64,000 nt of DNA, from NCBI GenBank assembly GCA_030407085.1, contig CM059585.1:9169001-9233000 (forward strand), given 5' to 3'. The notes beneath the pieces were generated by a model, which was not told the origin of the DNA, did not search any database, and worked only from the letters and a program-made list of their open reading frames with translations. A program made the position numbers and the translations under genes. This document shows positions 54,173 to 64,000 of this stretch, one piece after another. The number at the start of each line of letters is the position of its first letter. Within the stretch, counting starts at the first letter, position 1. The DNA comes from Trichopria drosophilae. Its lineage: Eukaryota; Arthropoda; Insecta; Hymenoptera; Diapriidae.

Positions 54173-56870
54173 TTACAATTTTTTGAAAAATTGTATCATG
54201 ATTTATATTCTCAATTGAAATAAATTTGTACGCAAAATGAGAAAAATTAAAACATTCGTTATTAAAATACTTCATGGTTGATAACTCAACCAATTTTTAA
54301 CGAATCTGATTTTTTTTGGTGTAATACACGTAAATGTTTTCTCCATAGAATAGACTAGAATCATATCGATACTTTTTTTTTTAATTAACAAAAATGTAAT
54401 GAAAAATTTCAGTAAAAATGAACAAAAGTTTTTGAAAGGCCGCCAGTTTGTTATATGTTAGCCAAATTAATTTAGCGTAGTTTATTCCATAAAGTCACTT
54501 CTACAAAACAGGAAAAACTTTCATTCGTCTATTTCAGATGATACTGAATACTATGTAACTCAACCTGATTTTGCTAAAATGAGCTATAATTTTTACATAA
54601 GACAGCTAAAATTACCACAAATACACTGGCAAAAATCGCGAGTTCCTAGATGTTATTCTTTTCCCTCAAAAAATTCACGAAAATTGTCGTTCCGATGAGG
54701 ATGTATCATTAAATCGTGGTGGAGAATAAAAATATCTCCTTCAAACACAAAACCTAACGGTTATGTAACAATGATGTCCTGATTATTTTATTACGTAATT
54801 CGTTGGTTTGCAGAGTCGTAAGTTATTCTTTTTAATCGTAGACTAAAATGATTAAAAAATATAAAAAAGACTAAAATGACATCTACATGTCATTTAATTA
54901 ATTCTCAAACCAATTTCATTTGCTTCATTTTGATAAAATCTGACTATTCATTCAAATTATAATTGGAGACTGGAGAAAGACTAATAAACAATCCCAACAA
55001 ATGGAAAACGATTCAGAATTATTTATTTTTGAGCTTTGAATTTTATTTGTTTATCTTTGTGAATAATCTCTTTGTTTAATATAAATTCGAATTCTTTAAA
55101 AAATAATGTTCTAAATTTGATTCTTTTTTTTAATGAAAATGAAAAATTTACTTCTGTATGAATTAATTATTAATTCTAAAAACCATTAAAAAAACAGGAT
55201 ATAAAGCTTGAAACTATAAATAATCGTTATAAAACATTAAATAAATTTTATTTTCTAGCAGAAGAGGCTATAAATTTCGCTAAACGTTTTGTAGTTTTGA
55301 GAGAGGAAGCAATAAAGAATTATTGAAAGGTAATAAATCAGAGAAAAATATAATTTACTGTTGATTTTTCTGGGGTCTGTTTATGATTTTATATGATTTT
55401 TTATTTTATTTGATTTTATTTCCTTAAAAAATGCCAGTAATTTCTGAAAGTAAAAGTAGACACAATTGTTCTTAAAAAAAGTAAATTAACAAAATAAATA
55501 AATTATTTAAGTCCTACAGTTCAATTGATTTATTTACTTGTTTATTTTTTAATTAAACAAAAATAATTACAAGTCTGTAAAAAAAAAGGTACAAAACATT
55601 TATTAATTTAATTAATTGATAATATTATTTAGGTGAATTGTTATAATATTAATATTTAACAACAAATAGTATTAAATAATAATGGAATCTTTTAAAATTA
55701 AATTGCATAATATAAACAAATAAATAAATAAATTTAAAAAACTAATAATACGACATTTAATAAATAGCAAAAAATGCGAAATACTAAGGAAATTTATTAA
55801 AAATAATATTAAAATATTTTCCGTAATTATGAAACAGAATAATATAATTATTTCGTTATTAAAGATGAATTAAATTTTCATAATATCAAAAACTAATTGA
55901 ACGCGATTATTAATCGACGATAATAATTCTGTGAATTTTTAGATTAAACATGTGCAATAGCAATAATACACATCAAATTTTATAAATAATTTTGAACAAA
56001 ATTATTTTTTTATTTCTTTATCAAAGAATTTTAAAATTAAAAAATTATTAAATAGTATTTTCAAATTATTATTAATTTATATTTGCATTTGAATGGCTAT
56101 GACGGCATTAGTAAAGAAAATATTAATCCATTCATTAAGTAATAATTAAATTTTATCTTTCCATACATATCGGAAAAGTAGCCGGTGTATCATTAAAGCC
56201 ATACGTCGCTCTTTTTATCGCAGCTTTTCTTCCTGCAAGCGTTCACTGACCTAGGAAAAGCAGGTGAATTTCCCAAAAAAGCCAATAGACAAATTGATCT
56301 TCGAGTATGACACCTGTTTGAATGTATAGGGGAACTTTTTTTTATCTTGAAACGAAGAAAGTCATCTTTCGAACTGAATTGAATCAACCATTTATTATTT
56401 CATAATTATCACTCCGTTTAGTACCTCGTGATCCATATGGCTTTTCACGTTTCAAATTACAAGAACCGATGGCACGTGCCTCAATTTTCGTAATTAACGA
56501 TTCTAGCCCCTACTATTTTAGTTCACCACGAGGCAAGGTGTAAAAATACTAATATTCAGATCGCATGAATGTTATTTCTTAATGATTTGAATTAAAAACC
56601 AATTGTACGTTTATTTTCGTACACTTTTTGATAATAATCAATTCTAATCGCATCACGCGTAAAAATTACTGCTTATATTTTTGTGATTCTACAAATAAAT
56701 TGAAAAAAATCATATATTAAAATTAAAACATATTAAAAAAGAAAAAGATTTTTTTAATTTATTTATTTTTAAATGGTTTGTTAAAATGTATTATTTAAAA
56801 TAAAAAAAATAATATTCCTCGTAAAATATTTAAAAGAAATTATTAAACATTGAAAATAAAAATATTGTTT
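54173..56870. other. AT-rich DNA with one more balanced block
   Basis: No gene recognised. 55000-56160 is almost pure A/T. Two blocks, 56170-56340 and 56410-56535, are markedly less A/T-rich (CGTCGCTCTTTTTATCGCAG, ATGGCACGTGCCTCAATTTT) and non-repetitive, the sort of profile seen for conserved noncoding DNA. The minus-strand frame 56193-56387 is not family-like. Confidence 0.4.
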
Positions 56871-56873
56871 TAA

Positions 56874-57226
56874 CCCTTAAAGCGCCAACATATATAAAAA
56901 TAACACAAAGCGCCAAGTGGGGTCGTTGGAGACCCCAATCCAAAAATAATATCGTCCTGCGCAGACAGTTTTCCTTATTTCGTTTCAACAAAATTACTGG
57001 ATACTCTCCAAGTGCCCGTTATAAAAAATGAAATACAAAAGTGATATTTTTAACAAAAAAAATCATAACTCAGCCAATTTTCAATATTTTTTCCTAAAAA
57101 TTTAATTTGTGCCTCTTGAAATGTAGCTCTGTAAGATAAAAAATGCTGTAAAAGTGCAGTTTTAGAAGGGAAAAAATGTAATATTTATGTGTGGGGTCTC
57201 CCAGTACCCCTAGGGCGCTTTAAGGG
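56874..57226 (-). mobile_element. TTAA-flanked MITE (CCCTTAAAGCGCC ends), copy 2
   Basis: 353 bp with TTAA at 56870-56873 and 57227-57230. Ends CCCTTAAAGCGCC and GGGCGCTTTAAGGG. The interior matches the reverse complement of 6374-6762 (GGATACTCTCCAAGTGC, CTCAGCCAATTTTCAATATT, GGGGTCTCCCAGTACCCC). Better-preserved termini than copy 1. Confidence 0.88.
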
Positions 57227-57230
57227 TTAA

Positions 57231-57995
57231 AATAAATATTTTTGTTATCCAATTAATTATATTTTTTTTATTTTAGTCCACTCATTTTTATAATCATTAA
57301 TTTAATTCTATTTTAGTAGTATGCATGGTTTTTTCAATTGATTAATTTGCTATAATTCTAAAATTAATTAAAGAAACATATATTAAAATAAAAAAAACAT
57401 AAAAGAAGTTTATTTTAATAAACAGACATTACAAAAAAATAAAATATTTAAGACAATAAAATAAATTTTACGAGTAAAATTGAACGAAATGAAAATACCT
57501 TTTTTATTTTTGTTTTTAGGTTCCTTTTGTTGGTCTATTGCCAATGGTGCAGGGGAAGCATCGATTTAAAAAATTCAAACTGACCGTTAGAATTCTTTAC
57601 GTTTGCAATAAAAGGTTTGAGTTCGCCGTAAGCCTTTTTTTTCGGACCTTTGGAATCTTTTCTCTAGGATCGTTATGCGGAGCCGAGGAGAATTGAAATT
57701 CTGAATACTTTTCGATTTTTTTTCGTATGCCGCGAGTGCGATGTTTTTAACCGTTGCTGACCGCCGCGAGAAAGAGTCGCCAAGAAAAGGACCTTCGGCA
57801 AGTTGATATGCTTTACTATACTTTCATTTGCAAACCACAACCTGAGGGTCTCCCACCCATATTAACGGAAATCTCAGGATCCGAGGTGTTAAAAATGCAA
57901 ATCAAACAAAAAAATAACATTACAAACTAAATTAACAATAAAATATTTAATATTAATTGTTTTTAAAAATATAAGTTAATATATATAATTAATAT
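57231..57995. other. Spacer with a non-repetitive GC-richer island
   Basis: 57510-57880 stands out: GGTGCAGGGGAAGCATCGAT, GATCGTTATGCGGAGCCGAG, GTTGCTGACCGCCGCGAGAA. No open frame of length or splice-bounded exon could be supported. It may be a regulatory element or a noncoding exon. Confidence 0.35.
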
Positions 57996-58871
57996 ACAGG
58001 GTGTCCCATAACTCACGAATTGCATTACAGGGGATGAATCTTGACGTTCTGAGCAAAAAAATTTATACTAAAATTCGATCCGATCAATAGAATTTGACGA
58101 ACCAAAATCACTATTTGTGCAATAACTCGGCTAATTCTAATGTTATTTCAACAAACAAAGACTCATTTTAAAGATTTTTTTCAAGCCTTACAATGACCTT
58201 TGGATACTTTGACCTACCATAAATATATCTTATGTTATGGCTCCAAAAAGGCGAAAAAATGCCGATTTATGCGATTTTTCGCGTCTAACTCGTTTCCCTA
58301 AATAGCTACGCAAAATTCACATAAAAAGAAGTTGTGGAGCTTAAAAAAATAACGAATTTGACCCATTATACGTTATGTTTAATATCACAGAAATGCCCAA
58401 AAATGGATTTTGGACACGCACTTATGCCAATTTCACGATGTTAGGAGGCTTCCCCTGAGCTTAATTTTCATCTGAACTTAACTTATAAGGCGTCAAATTC
58501 TTTGTTTTTTCAAACTCTGCAACTTTTCTTTTGGTGATTTTCGCATAACCATTCAGAAAAACGCGTTAGACGTGAAAAATCGCATAAATCGGCATTTTCC
58601 CTCATTTGTAGGACTATAACAAGAGATATATTCATTGTAGGTCAAAATGAAATAGTAATAAATTATAGGGCTTGAAAAAATCTTTAAAATGAACTTTCGT
58701 TCTATACATTAACTTAAAAACTAACGGAGTTGTTGCAAAAATAAGTGATTTATTTTCTTAAATTCAAAGCCTCGCCATTCCAATTCTACAACGATCGAAA
58801 TTCGGTATTTTTTTGCACAGAATGTTGTCAAGATTCATCCTTTTCAATACGGTCCTTGTAAGACACCCTGT
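57996..58871. mobile_element. Foldback MITE with ACAGGGTGTCCCA ends, copy 2 (diverged)
   Basis: Left ACAGGGTGTCCCATAACTC, right ...AAGACACCCTGT. The arms (AATAACTCGGCTAATTCTAA, TTATGCGATTTTTCGCGTCT / AGACGTGAAAAATCGCATAA) pair over about 400 bp with many differences, around a centre near 58440. Older than the copy at 51163-51855. Confidence 0.75.
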
Positions 58872-60719
58872 AATAAATTAAAGTATCTTGTTGAGATTTT
58901 TTAATAATTTTATAACAAAAAAAAAAAGAAAAAAGAAAAGAAAAAGAAAAATATTTTTTATTTTTTTTTATAATCCCTTTAATTGTGAATGAATATGTAA
59001 CTTTTTTTTTAAGATTCGCAATTAAAAGTATATTATACAACATTTTTCTTTCTTTTCTTTTTTTTTCTTTTTTTCTTCTTCTTTTTTTTTCTAAAATGAT
59101 ATTATTAAAAGAGGTTACTTTAGTTAATTATTTTTTATTATTTTAATATTATTTTTTTAGGAAATAATCTATCATCAAGGAAGATATTTCATTCGTCTGA
59201 TGATGGATTATTTGCAAAAAAAAATAGAAAATAATAATAAGATAAAGGTTTTCATTTGCATCGAATGTTTCGTGACCATAATTGACACAGCCTGATCGAT
59301 AAATAACTTTCGTATATATTTATTGAAAATTAACGTGTGATAATATTGGCTCTACATTTTATTGATGAAAAAAAAAATACCAAATTGATATGCATTTGTT
59401 GATATTTCCTGGGGAGTATATAGAATAAATGACAAAGTTAAAACGTACACGTGTATTTCTGATTTACTCTTTGTATGTACCATTTTGCAGATTATTCAAT
59501 TACACTTGCATTTGAACAGTCATCATGACAAAGAATGTGTTAAATCATAATAATGCGATTACAAGCAATAACGTTTATTTTATTCATTTAACTGACATAT
59601 TAAAAATAATGATTTACAAAAAATAACGAGTTCAGAAAGTTAAATTTTTTAATAATTTAAAATATTAAAACCATGAATTTGAATTTCACATAAAGAATTA
59701 TGTAAACAAGGAAATTATTTGGATGATAAAAATACAAAATTTAATTGAAAAATAGCAATAAAATTGATTAATATTGACATTTAGATAGTAAATAGACATT
59801 CATGTTGTCAATGAGATATCATGATGAGAATTCTGATAAAATCACGATGAAATGCATCTTTTTATGCACGTGTTTCAGTAGAACTGTAGAGGCATACGAA
59901 TTTTGCAATCATGAAATTTGTAATAAATTGGTGTATTCGTCGATAATAATTCATTTTTAAAATTTTAATAAATAAGAATTCACAACACAAGTACAAATAT
60001 TATTGTTATATTATTTCGACAGTTTATAATATTTATATTACTTTACATTACATATTAAATTACATATTTTTAGCAATCAAAATAAATTAAAGAAACTCAA
60101 TTTTTTGACGTTTTTTATGACTTTTTTAATTTATTTAGAATTACTAGTAGTTTATTTAATTTTAACTGTAAGAAATGGACATAAATCACTATTTAGATAT
60201 TAGATATTAAAAAAATTATAAACTATTTTGAAAATTTCTTCTTATCAATCAATTTTCCTAAAATTTTAAAATTATTAGTTTTGGGATAAAATAGGAAAAC
60301 GTAGGTGATATTTATCATGAATCCATAAAAATTGCTTGTGTCGGTAATACTAGAAAGTTCAGCTTTGATTTCGTAGAGGACAGCACCTCCCATGCGGTCG
60401 AATATATTTTATATGATTAGATATAATAAGAATTCGAAATTTTAAATTAATTACTTATATTTTGTAATAAAACATCACTGTTTTACTTTAGCAAATAGCA
60501 TAAAAAATTACATAATACAAAATAATTAAAAGTCTAAATCGGTATTTTTTATTACAAAAATAGCATCAAAATATCATAAAATTTCAGTATCTCATCATCG
60601 CAATATGTTATATTAAATTATTATTTTAGAATGCACGAGTTTTATACGCAAAATCTCACATTAAGTTATAATTTATAAATTAAACGTAATAGATAATTTC
60701 GTTCCATTAACAATTTTCT
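58872..60719. other. AT-rich low-complexity DNA
   Basis: 58915-58965 is an A/G run and 59041-59092 a T/C run, complementary in composition. The remainder is A/T-rich with no gene or repeat pair that I can support. Confidence 0.45.
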
Positions 60720-61508
60720 GTGTGCAAAACGGGTTTTAAACGTTTTCGGTATTCCCAGAATTCGATTTAACCATTCAGAACATTATTAAACGCTTTTAAA
60801 CGTAATTTAAACGGGTTTTAAATAATTTTGTCGTACAGAATCTTTCAAACTTGTTACAATACAAGTTTATTAAGGTACGACAATGTTACACCGCTTCTAG
60901 AACCGACTTTACATTTCTCATAATATTTCAAAACGTTTTAAAAACGTTTTACTAATGTTAGACCATTTTTAAATAGTTTAATATGTTTTAAAACATTTTT
61001 ATTTTTCTATCTACAGTGCAAATAGCAATCCAAAAGATTCGAAAAAGTTTTCAAATGCCTTTTAAACAGTTTCGTCGTAATATGGTCATTAAACCTTTTA
61101 TAAACGTTTGAATATCTATTGTTTTTAAACCCTGCTCATTTTGCGTTAAAGGTACGTAATGTTTTGAAAACGTTCGTGAACGATTTTCAACGTTTTAAAC
61201 GTATATATTAAATAGAAAAGTTTCTCTGAGTGTTTTTTAAACGGTTGTGCCATATCCAGATAATTACAAATAGTTTAAATGTTTATATATTTCAAGGTAG
61301 TAACGCTTTCGTAACCTCTTTTAGATTCTTTATAACATTAAGAAACGTTTTAAAAGCGTTTTCCAGTGCTCAGACCATTTTCAGGTATATTTGAATATTG
61401 CAAACCTGTTTGATTAAGATTTAGATTTCAATATGAATAGAAAAGTTTTATTGTAATTCCGCGAAATGGTTTTTTTCGTAACACATTTATAAACGGTTTT
61501 GTAGGTTA

Positions 61509-62091
61509 TACAATATTGTAATGTTTTCATTACGTTTCTCAGATTCTATGTTGAAATCTTTTTTCTACGTATTTACAATGCAACAATGAATAATAGTTTA
61601 CAAACAACCGCTCGAAACGTTTTTTAAACGATTTAATCTCAACCGCGTCATTAAACTGAAATTGAAATTTTATTTCAATGCTTGCAAACCGGTTTTTAAA
61701 CGTTTTCGGTGTTCTCAGAGTTCGATAACCACTCATAACGTTATTTAAACGTTTATAAATAATTTTGTTTCTTTAATTACTTTAAATGTAATCAAACATT
61801 ACAATATTGTAATGTTTTCATTACGTTTCTCAGATTCTATGCTGAAATCTTTTTTCTTCGTATTTACAATGCAACAATGAATAATTGTTTACAAACAACC
61901 GCTCGAAACGTTTTTTAAACGATTTAATTTCAACCGCGTCATTAAACTGAAATTGAAATCTTATTTCAATGCTTGCAAACCGGTCTTTAAACGTTTTCGG
62001 TGTTCTCAGAGTTCGATAACCACTCACAACGTTATTTAAACGTTTATAAATAATTTTGTTTCTTTAATTACTTTAGTAATGAAAATATGGA
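61509..62091. repeat. Tandem duplication of a 291 bp unit
   Basis: 61509-61799 and 61800-62091 are almost identical (ACAATATTGTAATGTTTTCA start; only scattered changes such as TTCTACG/TTCTTCG and TTTTATTT/TCTTATTT). The two 65-aa minus-strand open frames, exactly 291 bases apart, are shadows of it. It sits in the left arm of the large inverted repeat and is the most recent event there. Confidence 0.9.
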
Positions 62092-62169
62092 GACAGATTT
62101 TACACAGTTTAAAACATTTTATAACAAATTTTAATTTTGTTATACCAGTAGGAAAACAGAAATGCACGT

Positions 62170-62525
62170 GAGAGAAAAACATTTTTTATTTTATATAACG
62201 AAATTTGGTTACTCTTGAAGACGAACAATTCAGTTCGAATAGGTTTTCGTTTTTTGAGGGCGATGACCATAAACAATTATTTTGAAAAGGCACCCGCCAA
62301 CTTGCGCCGACGAATAAATTTCGTCTCGGTGTATGATATTTGCGGCATGTTGTATAAGGTTCCGTAATAATGAGGACTCATATATTCTGAAAGAGGAGCA
62401 AACCGGATCGGCCGGGTACATTCAGATTCGACCACACGCGTGTTTAATTGGCGACAGTTCAGCCCTTCGTTTCGATTGTCTCTTAAAGCATTCTTCGCGA
62501 ATTTCATTTGCATACCTGTAGAAGA
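62170..62525. other. Non-repetitive GC-richer island in the inverted-repeat loop
   Basis: Unlike the AAACGTTT-rich flanks it has CGCCAACTTGCGCCGACG, CCGGATCGGCCGGGTACATT and CACACGCGTGTTTAATTGG. Open frames exist on both strands (62333-62521 plus; 62277-62513 minus) but none is family-like. ATACCTGTAG at 62513 could be a minus-strand acceptor. Function unknown. Confidence 0.35.
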
Positions 62526-64000
62526 CGGTAATCAACGTATAATATTTTGGGAATCATTTTTTTTTTCAACAGTTCAAATCGAATCGACCGTTTTTTAACG
62601 TTGAATTAAAGTTTTTTAATTTCTTATAAGAGTAATATTAGACAATTTGAACAGCCTCGTTCCTTCGGAATACAAAAAATGTTTTTTTTTTTAATAAAAA
62701 CTATGCAATTTTTTAAATCCTACTTGGATCCTCCATGGCAGAACTGCTCAGGAATGAAATATATAAATATGAAGTGTAAAAATACGAATTTTTTGTGTTT
62801 CGGAATAAAAAATCTACTGCGACGTTCAAATGAACTACATTATTTAATTTATATTTGAAGTAAAAATATGGATAAGTTCTAATGTAATGAGCAGTAAAAA
62901 TGTCAAAATGCTAGATGACATTGTAATAAATAGGATGATCATTGCAAAACGGGAGTTACGGAAGTATATATTAAAACCCGTTTAAAACACGTTTTAAAAA
63001 CATTGAAAACAGGTATCAGAGAACGTAGAAACATCAAAATGACTTAAACATTCTAAAATTAGAAAAAAAGGTCGGCAATTTATTTAACGTAGTAAAATGA
63101 AATTGTCAAATAAATTTGCATAAATAATGGTTAAAAAAGCGTTTGAAACGTCTAAAATCTCGCGAGTTTTAATAATAGAAGTTTAAAACATTCTAAACCT
63201 TGTAAAACTTGCGAATATTAACCCGTTTTTAAAACGTATTTAAACTGCATAACGAAGGTAAAACACTTATTAAATAATTACAACCTGACAATATTTACAT
63301 AACTAAACAAGTTTTAATCACGTTAAAACACGTTTCGAATACGTGTTTGGAAACTGTTTATCAATAGTTGCATTGCAAATATGAAGAAAAACGAGTTTAA
63401 GCATGTTAGAAGGTCTAAAAACTGTCTACAAGTTGTAAAACGTTTGTAAAACGTATGAAAACGTTGTAAGGAATCTAAGAAACGTAATGAAAACATTGCA
63501 TTATTGTAAGACCTGTTTAGACGTTTTTAATGACCGCGTTAAGAAATTACTACAAAACTTCTTTTCATATTGCAAACAGCATCTGAATGAAATAGGTTTC
63601 TAGTATTAAAATCTGGATAAAAATGATCTGAACATTGGAAAACGATTTTAAAACGTTATTAAGCGTTGTAAGGAATCTAAAAGAGGCTTGGAAATCTTCG
63701 TCACGTTGAAGTATATGTATAAACGTTTAAACAATTTGTAATTATTTGGATATGGCAAAACCGTTTAAAAAAACGTTTAGAGAACGCATATAGAAACATT
63801 TCTTTTTATTACGTTTAAAAAGTTGGAAACCATCCACGAACGTTATTGAAATATTAAAACGTTTTTTAAAACATTGCATACCTTTAAAGAAAAATCAGTA
63901 GGGTTTAAGAACAATATAAACGTTTATAAAAGGTTTAATGACCATATTACGACGAAACTGTTGAAAAAGCATTTGTAAAACTGTTTCGAATTTTTTCTAT

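Larger units (their letters stand above)
60720..64000. repeat. Giant AAACGTTT-rich inverted repeat, cut by the window edge
   Basis: The left arm (about 61028-61720) matches the reverse complement of the right arm (64000 down to about 63290). Paired words include AACAGTTTCGTCGTAATATG / CATATTACGACGAAACTGTT, GCCATATCCAGATAATTAC / GTAATTATTTGGATATGGC, and TGTTTTCATTACGTTTCT / GAAACGTAATGAAAACA. Identity looks moderate (about 75-85 percent by eye). The words AAACGTTT, GTTTTAAA and AACGTTTT occur dozens of times. TGCAAAACGGG occurs at 60723 and again at 62943 in the same orientation, perhaps element starts. The right arm continues beyond the window. Confidence 0.7.

Noticed and set aside
61539..62027. 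Two nearly identical 65-aa minus-strand frames as a gene pair
   Set aside because: They are 291 bp apart and reflect a tandem duplication of repeat DNA; composition follows the AAACGTTT words.
1..64000. CRISPR array, operons, riboswitches or bacterial defence genes
   Set aside because: The window is a nuclear insect-type genome with introns; no regularly spaced direct repeats with unique spacers and no prokaryotic genes were seen.

Overview
This window is about 64 kb of AT-rich animal nuclear DNA, almost certainly from an insect. The signs are short exons with GT..AG introns, embedded arrays of the insect telomere unit TTAGG/CCTAA, R4/Dong-like, Jockey-like and Penelope-like retroelements, and very dense MITE and foldback DNA. 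The order Hymenoptera is only a guess. No prokaryotic, CRISPR, operon or viral features were seen.

Four complete or near-complete protein genes were reconstructed, plus one start exon. (1) A minus-strand start exon (6050-6122) of 17 codons; the rest of that gene is not recognisable here. (2) A minus-strand nine-exon gene (10098-12026, 474 codons, frame closed across all junctions) with a VHS-like helical domain, a C4 zinc motif where HRS has its FYVE finger, and a C-terminal C3HC4 RING. This architecture I do not recognise. (3) pelota (22370-25988, seven exons, 386 aa), the no-go/ribosome-rescue factor. (4) A single-exon family-7 glycosyltransferase (31422-32405, 327 aa) with Leu where vertebrate beta4GalT1 has Tyr289, so predicted to be a beta1,4-GalNAc-transferase. 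(5) 5-aminolevulinate synthase (42915-45895, three coding exons, 507 aa) with three N-terminal Cys-Pro heme-regulatory motifs; a candidate promoter and noncoding exon lie at about 36.75-37.1 kb. These genes look like independent housekeeping loci, not a cluster.

Most of the rest is mobile DNA. At least nine families of small TA-flanked elements share CAGT...ACTG ends (pogo-like); one copy at 44660-45445 keeps a CENP-B/pogo helix-turn-helix remnant. They crowd the last introns of pelota and Alas, and in three places two elements abut across a single shared TA. A second superfamily consists of TTAA-flanked, CCC-ended palindromes (3422-5859, 6374-6762, 29048-30327, 34303-35606, 56874-57226, perhaps 20801-21171), which fit piggyBac-type mobilisation. 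One sits inside a Jockey-like reverse transcriptase, and removing it with one TTAA restores the frame. Other foldbacks lie at 13718-14845, 48399-49429, 51163-51855, 53011-53875 and 57996-58871. A very large AAACGTTT-rich inverted repeat runs off the right edge (60720-64000).

Retroelement remains are an R4/Dong-like element with a PD-(D/E)XK-type endonuclease end (17545-19750, minus), a Jockey-like fragment (33960-35960, minus), a purine-biased LINE (40848-42110, plus), and Penelope-like debris: two GIY-YIG fragments (39948-40490 minus, 49838-50030 plus) and an LTR-like triplicated repeat (33050-33870) carrying three hammerhead-ribozyme-like cores.
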